Shown piece by piece: positions 37,513 through 46,865 of a stretch of DNA of 64,000 bases. This stretch comes from Seonamhaeicola sediminis (lineage in GTDB: Bacteria; Bacteroidota; Bacteroidia; Flavobacteriales; Flavobacteriaceae). Made by a program: the position numbers and the translations under genes. The notes under the pieces were generated by a model. The model made no database searches. It was not told the origin of the DNA and worked only from the letters and a program-made list of their open reading frames with translations. The first letter of the stretch is position 1, and every line of letters starts with the position of its first letter. Location: contig NZ_SMZJ02000002.1 of the NCBI RefSeq assembly GCF_004358095.2, positions 372,001 to 436,000 of the forward strand. Direction: 5' to 3'.

Positions 37513-37556
37513 AAAAAGTATCGAAGCATAAGATGATTTCTGCTTCGATACTTTTT
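37513..37556 (+). terminator. Strong terminator inside PUL unit 1
   Basis: A perfect 16-bp stem (37513-37528 with 37541-37556; core GTATCGAAGCA), a 12-base loop and five terminal T, 47 bp before the GH16 gene. It could partly separate the binding proteins from the enzyme. Confidence 0.85.
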
Positions 37557-37602
37557 ACACAATAACTTAAATTAAATTAGCCCAGACATAGGTTCTAATG
37601 AA

Positions 37603-38703
37603 ATGTTGAAACTAAAATATATTTTCAATATAGTTCTTGTATTACTTTTATTGACCTCGTGTTCTTGTGAAGAGGATGGAGATATTATTCCCAATGAACC
37701 AGAAATAATCGTGCCATCTAATTTAGTGTTAACTATAGATATTATTGGATTAGATAACACTAACCCAAATGGAGATGGCTCTGGTACAATTCAATGCACT
37801 GCTACAGCTACCAATGCTGTAAAATATGGATTTAAGTTTGGAAATAATGCTGAAATTGAAGATACAGATGGTAGTTTAGAACATATATTTACTAATAAAG
37901 GAACTAACAATTACCTCATAACAGTATTTGCGTATTCAAGTACCGGTCAAAGCATAAGTACATTTAAAAGCATTGATGTATACGTAACTGACTCTTCTGG
38001 ACCCCAATTAATTTGGAGCGATGAGTTTAACACTGATGGTGCTCCCAATTCTTCTAAATGGACCTATAACACTGGAAATGGATGTCCAAATCTATGTGGT
38101 TGGGGAAATAACGAATCTCAATATTATACAGACAGAGCAGAGAACGTTAAAGTAGAAGGAGGTGTTTTAAAAATCACTGCAAAAAAAGAAAGCTATCAAG
38201 GAGCTCAATATACTTCGGCGCGCTTACTAACTAAGGGTAAATTCAACTTTACCTATGGCACCGTTGAAGTAAGAGCAAAGCTACCTGAATCTAAAGGCAC
38301 TTGGCCTGCAATATGGTTATTAGGCTCAAATATTGATACTGTTGGTTGGCCTGTTTGTGGCGAAATAGATATTATGGAACAAACAGGAGATGATAAAAAC
38401 AAAGTTCTAGGCACTTGCCATTGGTCAGATAATGGTAACAATGCGAGTTATGGTCTTGAAAGTAGCATTTCTAATGCTTCAACAGAGTTTCACATTTACT
38501 CGATGGAATGGACTGAAACGTATATAAAAATATTCTTAGACAATGTTGAATACTATGAAATAGCATTGAACGAAAGTCTACCATTTAATAAAGATTTTTT
38601 CTTGATTTTAAATATTGCTATGGGTGGGACCTTAGGAGGAACCATAGATTCAGGATTCACACAAGATACTATGGAAATAGATTATATAAGAGTTTATCAA
38701 TAA
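37603..38703 (+). CDS. GH16 endo-beta-1,3-glucanase (laminarinase-like) lipoprotein with PKD domain
   Basis: A 366-residue surface lipoprotein (lipobox TSC, Cys20, followed by acidic residues). A PKD-like domain (about 35-125) is followed by a GH16 catalytic domain (about 130-366). The retaining catalytic motif EIDIME is at 254-259, giving Glu254 as nucleophile and Glu259 as acid/base. WSDEFNTDGAPNSSKW, GTWPAIWLLG and the C-terminal DYIRVYQ are typical of laminarinases. It would cut laminarin at the cell surface. Last gene of unit 1, preceded by a terminator hairpin. Confidence 0.93.
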   Translation: MLKLKYIFNIVLVLLLLTSCSCEEDGDIIPNEPEIIVPSNLVLTIDIIGLDNTNPNGDGSGTIQCTATATNAVKYGFKFGNNAEIEDTDGSLEHIFTNKGTNNYLITVFAYSSTGQSISTFKSIDVYVTDSSGPQLIWSDEFNTDGAPNSSKWTYNTGNGCPNLCGWGNNESQYYTDRAENVKVEGGVLKITAKKESYQGAQYTSARLLTKGKFNFTYGTVEVRAKLPESKGTWPAIWLLGSNIDTVGWPVCGEIDIMEQTGDDKNKVLGTCHWSDNGNNASYGLESSISNASTEFHIYSMEWTETYIKIFLDNVEYYEIALNESLPFNKDFFLILNIAMGGTLGGTIDSGFTQDTMEIDYIRVYQ

Positions 38704-38779
38704 TAATTTGATTATTGACATTTAAAGGTCAATTAATAATGTGTACTATGAGTTTCTATCACAACAAAAAGAAACAACC
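38704..38779. other. Gap between PUL units 1 and 2, left part
   Basis: No gene is seen in the 358-bp gap from 38704 to 39061. The left part holds only a weak 6-bp hairpin (38714-38719 with 38728-38733) without a T run. The rest contains the operator-like repeats and promoter listed separately. Confidence 0.4.
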
Positions 38780-38822
38780 ACCTCAACATCGTTATAATAT
38801 ACCTATACAAAACCACAACATA
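38780..38822. promoter_or_regulatory. Operator-like direct repeats, PUL unit 2
   Basis: Three 11-mers fit ACCWMWACAW: ACCTCAACATC (38780-38790), ACCTATACAAA (38801-38811) and ACCACAACATA (38812-38822). Start-to-start spacing is again 21 and 11 bp, and they begin 185, 164 and 153 bp upstream of the -7-like box, the same numbers as in unit 1. Confidence 0.7.
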
Positions 38823-38914
38823 GATTAAAAAGTAAAAAAATAAGGCTTCCTGAAAGCTCAATAAAACCAAGTGATAATTGATGTATTCTCATTTTTTAAC
38901 TATTTTTTTTGATT

Positions 38915-38972
38915 TGTATGTTTTTTGTCGAGGTAAAAAATATCATAATCGCATTTTAATCTTTTAAATTTA
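38915..38972 (+). promoter_or_regulatory. Promoter of PUL unit 2: conserved 29-bp element plus -7 box
   Basis: The element at 38915-38943 matches the unit 1 element at 25 of 29 positions. TAAATTTA (38965-38972) follows after exactly 21 bp, and both units continue with CAC after the box. The first gene starts 90 bp downstream of the box, a longer leader than in unit 1. Confidence 0.7.
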
Positions 38973-39061
38973 CACATAGAGTTCTCATTATTCTTGAGTA
39001 AATCTATCTGAACTACCTAAACAAGGTAGTAACTAAACTAATTGAAATAATTATTAATATT

Positions 39062-42000
39062 ATGAGAAACAACTTCTTTAAACTCATTCTAATCTTGTTT
39101 TCATCTTCATTATTTGCACAAGCAAGTAAAGTTAGTGTAGAAACCAGTAACCAGGGTGTGTATTTAACCGTTAATGATGAAAAATTTATGATTAACGGTA
39201 TGAACTGGGATTACATCCCTATTGGCACCAATACGGTGAATGCAGATTTTTGGAACAAACCAGACGATATTATCAAAGCGGGCTTAGATACAGAAATGAG
39301 CTTGCTAAAGAATATGGGCGTCAATACAATCAGACAATATACGGGGGTTCCTGCAAAATGGATAAAGTATATTTATGAAAAGTATGGTATATACACCATG
39401 CTAAACCATTCTTTTGGCCGCTACGGACTTACCTTAGATGGTGTTTGGACACCAGTAACAATATATGATGAACCAACCACAGAAAAATATCTATTAGATG
39501 AAGTTAAAAATTTGGTGCAAGAATATAAAAACACGCCAGGACTTCTTCTTTATTTATTAGGTAATGAAAATAACTACGGATTGTTTTGGGCAGGTGCTGA
39601 AACCGAAGATTTCCCAGACGATCAAGCAAGAATTGATTTTATTGGTGAGAGTCGAGGAAGACCTATGTATAGATTAATGAATACTGCAGCTAAAATTATG
39701 AAGGAAATAGATGCTTCGCATCCCGTGGCTATCTGTAATGGGGACGTTCTGTTTATTGATATCGTTGCCGATGAGTGTAAAGATGTAGATATATATGGTG
39801 TAAATGCATATAGGGGCCCATCATTTACGGATATGTTTACGGTAGTTGATGAAAAGCTAGATATACCAATAATGCTAACAGAATTCGGAGCCGACGCTTT
39901 CAATGCTATTGAAAATAAAGAAGATCAAAAGGCTCAAGCTTACTACATGGTTGAAAATTGGCGAGAAATTTATGCCAATGCAGCAGGTTTAAATGGTACC
40001 GATAACTCAATTGGTGGTTTCACTTTTCAATTTAGTGATGGTTGGTGGAAATACGGTTTTGATAAAAGAGAAAACGCAGATGTGCACGATACCAATGCCT
40101 CATGGGCCAATGGCGGATACGCTATAGATTTAGCTCCAGGTGAAAATAATATGAACGAAGAATGGTTTGGTATCTGTGCTAAGGGGCCAACAAGCCCAAG
40201 AGGTTTATACGATTTATACCCACGGGCTGCATACTATGCTTTAAAAGAGGCGCATCAATTAAATCCTTACGGCGATGGTGTTAATGAAGGCTTTCTTCAA
40301 AATTACTTCAATAATATTAACTTAATGGATGCCGTTTTGAGAGCCCGAGGTGATAAGGCTGCTCTAGATGCACAAGACGGAGGTAAAATTCAATTTAGTA
40401 ATCTTAGAGCAGAATTTACAACTTTTAATACTGGAGGGTCTTTAATTACAACTCCTGACAATCCAGATCCTACATCGCAGTCTTTTCCAAATCAATCAGG
40501 GTTTGACCATATGCAATCTTATTACGTGGGTATTGAGGGTAAACCAACCTCTAACATGACAGCCGAAGTAAATTTTAATATCCTTGGAAATGTTGCTCAA
40601 AATCCAATAAATGAAATTTTCTATGAAAATGTAGGGCGCCCAGTAACCGTCATTAATGATCAAGGGGAAGAAATTGTCATTACAGATAACAACCGTGTTA
40701 GAGTATATAATGCAGAATTTGAATGGAATGCAAAGCATGCTGATGTTAGAGGGTTCTATAGAACAGGGCATTACCATTGGGGGTATGAAGGTGACTTTTT
40801 TGGCCTTTATCCCGAAGCAAACTATGGTCCAAATTTAGATATATATAATGGTGAAATTTTGGGGGTAGAAATAGATTGGAAACGAGCCTTTAAAGGTTTT
40901 AAAGCTGCGTTTGGTCCCCAATTATGGTGGGGTGCTAACCCAACCATGTTATTTAAATATAGAACAAACTTTAAACATTGGGATATTACCGGTATTTATC
41001 ACAGAGATTTAAATACAGAATTACAATTTGATGAAAACGGTAGACGTATTCTGGATGCCAATCAAATACGAAGTGGTGTTATTCCGCCATGGCCAACTGA
41101 ACGCGCTACGGTTGTTCTTGAAAAAGAATTTGGAAAGCTTGGATTGTCTCTTGGAGGTATTTGGGGCGGTAGACCTTTAAACGGTAGTGTTTTTCAAGAT
41201 GTAACCGGAAGTTCTGGAAACTATGTAGTTTATGAAGATAAAATAAACTCTGATGATAACTGGGGTGGAAAAGCTAAAATAACCTATCAAGGCGGAAAGT
41301 TTAATTGGTATGCGCAAGCCGCTTATATGGGGCTAGTAGCCAATGGTGGTGCAGACGCAACAAGAACTTTTACTGGGTGGAAGCTTAAAGATTCTGGTAG
41401 CGGCAACCAAACCAATATCCTATCTGGTTTTACAGTATTAATGGGAAATTGGCAAATAGCCCCCAACTTTCTTTGGCAAAAACCATTAGTAGACCCAATG
41501 CCTAATGATGTCAATGCACCAGGTAGATTAAGAAACTTCATTGATGATCCATTTGCAGTGAGATGGAATAGAGAAACCACTGCAGGTGAATTATTATTAA
41601 CCTTTGACCCTACTCCTGGAACATGGTTTTACGAATGGGATAACGACCGTGCTGAAGATGCGAAATTAGCCTTTAATCTAGGGTTTGTGTACAAGCATCA
41701 CCCAACAGCACAAGATGCACACATTGGTTTCTTAGCAAACCGTACCTTCTTCGCCTTCCCACAATCTGCACCTGCTCAAGACCTCTGGGAACTTAATTCT
41801 AGAATTGTTTCTAAAGTAAGTCCAGATTTAGGCATCATAGCTAATTTATATGGTGGTACAGCACAAGCTATGGGTGATAGTGATAGAACCATTGAACGAT
41901 TTGGAGGTGATATCAAAATGATATACAAGAAGTGGAAACTGGAATATGGTTTCAAGGTAAATGATTGGGGTCCTTTTGATTACCACAGAGACTTCAACCT

Positions 42001-42250
42001 TACATTCCCAGTTCAGAACATGATTGATATTTCTACTTCTATAGGAAAGCCAGATTGGTTTATTCTACCAGATACGAAGATTGGAATTAAAGGTATTTGG
42101 CGTTCCTTAGATGAATTCTCTCCTAGATATGCACCTACAGCTGTTCAACCAAATACATTCCCTCCTGTCCCTGTTTTAAGTCCAGTTGGATTTGATAATG
42201 GAAACGAATGGGAGATTAGAACGTATGTTCACATCAATATTGGTAAATAA
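39062..42250 (+). CDS. Clan GH-A glycoside hydrolase fused to a predicted outer-membrane beta-barrel
   Basis: A 1,062-residue exported protein (signal peptide to about residue 20, LFAQ). Residues about 30-400 are a TIM-barrel hydrolase of the GH2/GH5-like clan GH-A: the acid/base is probably Glu169 in YLLGNENNYG and the nucleophile Glu274 in IMLTEFGAD. Residues about 440-1062 are a succession of amphipathic strands and aromatic girdle residues (AAFGPQLWWGANPTMLFKY, WDITGIYHRDL, WKLEYGFKVNDWGPFDYHRDF), like a carbohydrate porin. The enzyme would thus be anchored by, or feed, its own barrel. The family and specificity of the catalytic part are not certain (endo-beta-glucanase or transglycosidase by context). 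First gene of unit 2. Confidence 0.75.
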   Translation: MRNNFFKLILILFSSSLFAQASKVSVETSNQGVYLTVNDEKFMINGMNWDYIPIGTNTVNADFWNKPDDIIKAGLDTEMSLLKNMGVNTIRQYTGVPAKWIKYIYEKYGIYTMLNHSFGRYGLTLDGVWTPVTIYDEPTTEKYLLDEVKNLVQEYKNTPGLLLYLLGNENNYGLFWAGAETEDFPDDQARIDFIGESRGRPMYRLMNTAAKIMKEIDASHPVAICNGDVLFIDIVADECKDVDIYGVNAYRGPSFTDMFTVVDEKLDIPIMLTEFGADAFNAIENKEDQKAQAYYMVENWREIYANAAGLNGTDNSIGGFTFQFSDGWWKYGFDKRENADVHDTNASWANGGYAIDLAPGENNMNEEWFGICAKGPTSPRGLYDLYPRAAYYALKEAHQLNPYGDGVNEGFLQNYFNNINLMDAVLRARGDKAALDAQDGGKIQFSNLRAEFTTFNTGGSLITTPDNPDPTSQSFPNQSGFDHMQSYYVGIEGKPTSNMTAEVNFNILGNVAQNPINEIFYENVGRPVTVINDQGEEIVITDNNRVRVYNAEFEWNAKHADVRGFYRTGHYHWGYEGDFFGLYPEANYGPNLDIYNGEILGVEIDWKRAFKGFKAAFGPQLWWGANPTMLFKYRTNFKHWDITGIYHRDLNTELQFDENGRRILDANQIRSGVIPPWPTERATVVLEKEFGKLGLSLGGIWGGRPLNGSVFQDVTGSSGNYVVYEDKINSDDNWGGKAKITYQGGKFNWYAQAAYMGLVANGGADATRTFTGWKLKDSGSGNQTNILSGFTVLMGNWQIAPNFLWQKPLVDPMPNDVNAPGRLRNFIDDPFAVRWNRETTAGELLLTFDPTPGTWFYEWDNDRAEDAKLAFNLGFVYKHHPTAQDAHIGFLANRTFFAFPQSAPAQDLWELNSRIVSKVSPDLGIIANLYGGTAQAMGDSDRTIERFGGDIKMIYKKWKLEYGFKVNDWGPFDYHRDFNLTFPVQNMIDISTSIGKPDWFILPDTKIGIKGIWRSLDEFSPRYAPTAVQPNTFPPVPVLSPVGFDNGNEWEIRTYVHINIGK

Positions 42251-42256
42251 AACTAG

Positions 42257-43714
42257 ATGAAAATGAAAAATATAAAGTTTACATATACAAAAACATACAT
42301 CCTTATAGGATGTATGCTAATGACCCTATTAGGTTGTGAAAGAGAGCTTTCTGAAGAAGCAGTTTTTGCTAAATTTCCAACAACTGCAGAAATCTACATA
42401 GATGATCCTGTTGGGCTTACAGATCAATTTTTTAGATCTTTTGATCCAGCAGCTGGTGCAAACGTGAATGGTTTTGGTGTAGATAGTAATACATTCTATG
42501 AGGGTAGTTCCTCTATTAGAATTGATGTGCCTGCTTCGAATGATCCTGATGGTAACTTTATAGGGGGGATTTTCGAAGACCGTGGCGCTGGAAGAAATCT
42601 AACAGGCTATGATGCACTCACATTCTGGGGATTAGGGACTACATCTGGAACCGTAGAGGTTGGTTTTGGGACCGATTTTGATAGGCCAGAAACCGATCCG
42701 TCATTTGCGGTTTCCACCGTAGTACAAATGACCTCTGGGTGGAAGAAGTATGTGGTGCCAATACCAGATCCTTCAAAGTTAATTCAAGAAACAGGAATGT
42801 TCTTCTTTGCTGCAGGTGGTTTTGATCCTTTGGGAGATGGACCCAATGGAAATGAAATAGCCTGGACATTCTGGATTGATGAGTTAAAGTTTGAAAAACT
42901 AGGTACTGTTTCTCAACCAAGACCAATTGCCTTCAGTGGTCAGGATATAGCGATACAAACATTCACAGGAAGCGAAATAAATATTGTAGCGCAAGGCCTA
43001 ACAATAAAATACGATGTTGATGGTGAAAACTTAGAAGTTAGCGGGGCTCCTGCTTATTTCAATTTTGTTTCTTCAAACACCGATGTTGCTATTGTAAATC
43101 AATTTGGTATTGCAAGTGTTATTGGTGAAGGAACCACTGAAATCACAACTGAGTTAGCAGGTGTTAAGGCATTAGGCTCTTTAGCTGTAAGTTCTAGCGG
43201 CGCATTACCACTTGCTCCCGTGCCAATGAGACCTGCCACCAATGTTAAATCTATATATAGTGATGCCTATACGGCAGATACTGGAAGTGACTTCAATCCA
43301 GGGTTTGGTGGCTCTACTACAGAAACCACAGAGGTTGGTGCTCCAGGAGAGTTGGTTCAAATATACACCAACAATAACTTCACAGGAATTATCTTTGATA
43401 ATACCGTGGATGCGTCAACTTTAACGCACTTACATGTAGACCTTTATACTAATGAACCAGGAACCAATGTTAACATACAAATTAGAGATATTGGAGTGAA
43501 TGGTGAGATAGAAACAAATATCTTCACTGGTTTCCCAGATGGAGATGATAAGGATAAAAGATTTACTGCTGCTGGTTTAACGGTTGGAGCTTGGACGTCT
43601 GTAGATATACCTTTAGATGGAGACCTTGCAACTCAAAAGAACAATCTAGGAGCTATTATTTTAGCTGGAGGACCAGATTTTATTTTAGATAATATTTACT
43701 TCTATAAAGAATAA
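42257..43714 (+). CDS. Glycan-binding lipoprotein with CBM-like, Ig-like and terminal binding modules
   Basis: A 485-residue lipoprotein (lipobox LGC, Cys27, followed by ERE). An N-terminal jelly-roll CBM-like domain (about 50-220; FYEGSSSIRIDVPASNDPDG and a C-terminal FWIDELKFEKL), a BIG2-like Ig domain (about 225-320, SSNTDVAIVNQFGIASVIGEGTTEI) and a C-terminal module (about 330-485) beginning NVKSIYSDAYT and ending LDNIYFYKE. That last module is homologous to the three repeats of the lipoprotein at 34446-36539. No catalytic motif. Translated 6 bp after the GH-barrel fusion, so the two products may work together on the surface. Confidence 0.8.
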   Translation: MKMKNIKFTYTKTYILIGCMLMTLLGCERELSEEAVFAKFPTTAEIYIDDPVGLTDQFFRSFDPAAGANVNGFGVDSNTFYEGSSSIRIDVPASNDPDGNFIGGIFEDRGAGRNLTGYDALTFWGLGTTSGTVEVGFGTDFDRPETDPSFAVSTVVQMTSGWKKYVVPIPDPSKLIQETGMFFFAAGGFDPLGDGPNGNEIAWTFWIDELKFEKLGTVSQPRPIAFSGQDIAIQTFTGSEINIVAQGLTIKYDVDGENLEVSGAPAYFNFVSSNTDVAIVNQFGIASVIGEGTTEITTELAGVKALGSLAVSSSGALPLAPVPMRPATNVKSIYSDAYTADTGSDFNPGFGGSTTETTEVGAPGELVQIYTNNNFTGIIFDNTVDASTLTHLHVDLYTNEPGTNVNIQIRDIGVNGEIETNIFTGFPDGDDKDKRFTAAGLTVGAWTSVDIPLDGDLATQKNNLGAIILAGGPDFILDNIYFYKE

Positions 43715-43737
43715 GTTAGATAATTAAAATTCAAAAT

Positions 43738-44604
43738 ATGAATGAAACAATGAAATATACAAGAAACACAAAATCCTTACTGTTCATGTCTTTTCTATTG
43801 ATAGTGGTTTTAGTTATCTCTAGTTGTGATACAAATGAAACACAAACTGTAGCTACCTTTTCAGAATTGGTAATGGCAGACGAGTTTGATACAGATGGGG
43901 CACCTAACTCTGCAATTTGGAATTATGATATCGGAGACGGAACGGCTAATGGTTTACCAGCTGGTTGGGGAAATGGAGAATTGCAATACTATACAGACCG
44001 TTCAGACAATGTAACGGTTCAAAACGGGGTATTAATTATTACAGCTAAAGAAGAATCTTTCGGGAATTCTGATTACACGTCTGCTAGACTTTTAACTAAA
44101 GGAAAGTTTGAACAAACTTATGGTCGTTTTGAAGCTCGAATTAGATTACCTAACGGGAAAGGTTTATGGCCTGCTTTTTGGCTTTTAGGTGATGATTCCA
44201 ATGGCACTGAGATTTGGCCACAAATTGGAGAGATAGACATTATGGAGTATGTCGGAGATGAGCCTAGCACTGTATTTGGTACCGTGCATGGCCCTGGATA
44301 TGCTGGGGGTGAATCTGTAAGTAAATCATACAAATTAGATAATGATCGTTTTGATAACCGTTTTCACATTTTTGGAATAGAATGGGGACCAGATTATATT
44401 AATTGGTATGTAGATGATGTGTTATATAACCAACTTACCCCAGAAGACGTCCCAGGAGAATGGGTGTTTAATAGAGGGCCTTTTTATATAATTTTAAACG
44501 TAGCGGTTGGAGGGGCGCTTCCAGGAAACCCTAACGAAGAAACCGTTTTTCCACAAACCATGCTTGTAGATTATATACGAGTATATAAAAACAGTAACAA
44601 CTAA
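43738..44604 (+). CDS. GH16 endo-beta-1,3-glucanase (laminarinase-like) lipoprotein
   Basis: A 288-residue lipoprotein (lipobox SSC, Cys30) with a single GH16 domain (about 40-288). The catalytic motif EIDIME spans 165-170 (Glu165 nucleophile, Glu170 acid/base). ADEFDTDGAPNSAIWNYDIG and GKGLWPAFWLLG match the first GH16 of the locus, but the PKD domain is missing. A second ATG at 43750 (MKYTRN) is an alternative start and would leave a more typical signal peptide. The post-cysteine residues DTNE are acidic, consistent with surface export. Confidence 0.93.
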   Translation: MNETMKYTRNTKSLLFMSFLLIVVLVISSCDTNETQTVATFSELVMADEFDTDGAPNSAIWNYDIGDGTANGLPAGWGNGELQYYTDRSDNVTVQNGVLIITAKEESFGNSDYTSARLLTKGKFEQTYGRFEARIRLPNGKGLWPAFWLLGDDSNGTEIWPQIGEIDIMEYVGDEPSTVFGTVHGPGYAGGESVSKSYKLDNDRFDNRFHIFGIEWGPDYINWYVDDVLYNQLTPEDVPGEWVFNRGPFYIILNVAVGGALPGNPNEETVFPQTMLVDYIRVYKNSNN

Positions 44605-44609
44605 AAAAT

Positions 44610-46730
44610 ATGACAATGAAAAAACTAATGAAAACTTTTAAATACATATCAATTTTGATATTAGCATTATCCTTTGTGGGTTGCGAAGACGGTGATGCGG
44701 TTTTACCAACAGTTACTGCGGGCTTTACTTACACGTTAAGTGATGCAGGTGTGGCAACATTTATTAACACATCAGAGAATGCTAATAAATATACTTGGAG
44801 TTTTGGTGATCAAAAAAATACAACTTCAAGATTAATTGATCCTATATTTGCCTATGGTATTGGGTCTTACTCAGTAAAGTTAACCGCAATTAATGTTGCT
44901 GGAGCGTCAGATACGTTTGAGTCGACAATCATGGTCTTAGACAAAGATGCGCCACTTATTGCTTTAATAGGAGATGCAACAATAAATGTAACATTAGGAG
45001 ATACGTTTATAGACCCCGGAGCTACAGCATTAGATGAGGTAGATGGTGATATAACTGCCAATATTGTTGTTGGTGGTGATACTGTAGATACGAATACTGA
45101 AGGTACTTATGTAATTACCTATAATGTATCAGACTCGCAAGGTAATGCAGCAGATGAAGTAGAAAGGACTGTTATTGTTACGGCTGTTACATGCGAGGCT
45201 GAAACGGAAGAAAATATAGATCCAGCTAATGGAGATCTTAAATGGACATTTTTAACAAATGATATAACTCATACTTTTGAAGCATTCGGCAATACATCTG
45301 CAAGCATAGTAGATAATCCATTAATAGAAGGCATAAACACGAGTTGTAATGTACAGCAATTTATTAAAACAGAAGGCTGTGAAACATGGTCTGGAATGGG
45401 AACAGAATTGGCAACTGCATTAGATTTTACAGCACGCATTAATAACGTGTTTAAAATGAAAGTTTTAGCCGAAACGCAAGTAACAGATGTTACTTTGCGC
45501 TTGGAGCGTTTACCGTTCCCAGACACAGATCCTGCAGTTGAGAAAGTGGCGTCCATTACTGCTACTGGAGAGTGGCAAGAGCTAACTTTTGATTTTTCAG
45601 ATGTTACTACTGGTACTTATAAAAGTGTAATTATTTACTTTGAAAGAAATACAGGTTGTGACGGAGACATATACTATTTTGATGACATTATTCAAACATC
45701 TGAAGCTTCTGGAGGTGGAGGCGGTTCTGATGAAACGGTTCTTTTAAATTTTGAAAACAATTTAGCAGGAGTAACCGCTTCAGAATTTAACACAGGAGGC
45801 GCATTAATTGCTAACCCAGTTTCTGGAGGAATAAATACGAGTCCTAATGTATATGAAGCGGCTTACACCACTGCCAATGATTGGTGGGGCGGTATAGGAT
45901 TTGTTTTTGATGCCGGTTTAGATCAAGCAACTACCGTTTACAAAGCGAAATTCTATTCTACTGTAGCCCCAACCAATGTGTTATTTCAAGTAGAGGTAGA
46001 TGGAACAAACCAGCCTGTTGGTGCTGTACAAGAAATTACTACTGCCAACGAGTGGGTAGAACTTACTTTTACGTTGGCAAACATTCCAAGTGGAGTGAAT
46101 AGAATATTGATTCGTCCAGATGTAGGAGATCAAACTGGATTTAAGCCAAATACAGGTTCTCTTTATATAGATGATATAACTAAAGTTGACGGCGGCTCAG
46201 GTGGTGGAGGCGGCGGTACTTGCCCAGCACCACCATCTGGAGATTTTATATCAGATGGAGATTTTGAAGCTAATGCTGATTGTTGGGGTCTTTTTGACAA
46301 TGGAGGGACCACAATCATTTCTACTAGCATAAGTAATGGGGGTGGTACTAATTCAGGTCAAATAACTACAACTACATTCGCAAACCCAGGGTTAAAGCAG
46401 GAAAGATTTGGAATAGGCACAATACAGCCAAATACCACTTACATAGTAACTTTTGATATTCAAGCAAGTTCGCCATTAATAGATGGCGCGGTATTCCAAG
46501 CATTTACATTTTCAGAACCAGCTGATGGGTCTAATGATCCTGCAGTACAGCACGTATTAATAGCTGGAGACGCAAGTGTTACTTCAGGTTGGACGACACG
46601 AACATATGAGTTTACAACTGCTGGTAATGTAGACGGAGGGGTTTCTCTATTATTCGAGTTAATTTGTGGAGGAGCTGCAACTTGTGGTGGAACCGTAAAT
46701 ATTGATAATGTTTCTGTTACTAGCAAATAG
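44610..46730 (+). CDS. Multidomain glycan-binding lipoprotein (PKD, DUF5011, three CBM-like domains)
   Basis: A 706-residue lipoprotein (lipobox VGC, Cys25, followed by EDGD). In order: PKD domain (about 35-110, YTWSFGDQ), DUF5011/HYR-like domain (about 112-197, FIDPGATALDEVDGDIT...), CBM-like jelly roll (about 205-365), glycine linker (GGGGGS), second CBM-like domain (about 375-525), another glycine linker and a CBM4/9-like domain (about 540-706, CWGLFDNGGTTIIS). No catalytic signature. An extended, flexible surface protein for capturing the polysaccharide. A terminator-like hairpin follows 40 bp later. Confidence 0.8.
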   Translation: MTMKKLMKTFKYISILILALSFVGCEDGDAVLPTVTAGFTYTLSDAGVATFINTSENANKYTWSFGDQKNTTSRLIDPIFAYGIGSYSVKLTAINVAGASDTFESTIMVLDKDAPLIALIGDATINVTLGDTFIDPGATALDEVDGDITANIVVGGDTVDTNTEGTYVITYNVSDSQGNAADEVERTVIVTAVTCEAETEENIDPANGDLKWTFLTNDITHTFEAFGNTSASIVDNPLIEGINTSCNVQQFIKTEGCETWSGMGTELATALDFTARINNVFKMKVLAETQVTDVTLRLERLPFPDTDPAVEKVASITATGEWQELTFDFSDVTTGTYKSVIIYFERNTGCDGDIYYFDDIIQTSEASGGGGGSDETVLLNFENNLAGVTASEFNTGGALIANPVSGGINTSPNVYEAAYTTANDWWGGIGFVFDAGLDQATTVYKAKFYSTVAPTNVLFQVEVDGTNQPVGAVQEITTANEWVELTFTLANIPSGVNRILIRPDVGDQTGFKPNTGSLYIDDITKVDGGSGGGGGGTCPAPPSGDFISDGDFEANADCWGLFDNGGTTIISTSISNGGGTNSGQITTTTFANPGLKQERFGIGTIQPNTTYIVTFDIQASSPLIDGAVFQAFTFSEPADGSNDPAVQHVLIAGDASVTSGWTTRTYEFTTAGNVDGGVSLLFELICGGAATCGGTVNIDNVSVTSK

Positions 46731-46770
46731 TGGCTGAATTAATGAAAATGTAAGGATAGAATTTTTATTG

Positions 46771-46806
46771 AAAGGGCTAGTTTGGTTATTAACCCGCTAG
46801 CCTTTT
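46771..46806 (+). terminator. Terminator-like hairpin inside PUL unit 2
   Basis: A 10-bp stem (46771-46780 with 46797-46806, one G-U pair; core GGCTAG/CTAGCC) with a 16-base loop that itself contains GGTTATTAACC, and a T run of five. It may attenuate transcription between surface and intracellular genes. It also covers the TTG at 46782, ruling that out as the next gene's start. Confidence 0.7.
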
Positions 46807-46865
46807 TGACCCAAGTTATTATGATCATAGCTTTAGTAGATAACAAACCAAAAGTAACCAACAGG

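Noticed and set aside
29756-38850. GCTTCC present at nearly the same place (45 and 44 bp after the tandem repeats) in units 1 and 2
   Set aside because: Offset differs by one base, it is only six bases long and absent from unit 3; probably chance.
40496-40777. Minus-strand frames over the PUL genes (for example 40496-40777, 59270-59662, 63306-63833)
   Set aside because: All lie opposite well-supported coding regions and encode no recognisable protein.
39062-42250. Reading the GH-barrel fusion as an assembly artefact joining two genes
   Set aside because: The frame is continuous without a hydrophobic signal or start context at the junction near residue 400-440, and base composition does not change; the fusion looks genuine, though not proven.
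46782-46865. TTG start for the phosphorylase gene, adding 28 residues
   Set aside because: The codon lies inside a terminator-like hairpin (46771-46806) and the added residues do not look like the family's N-terminus.
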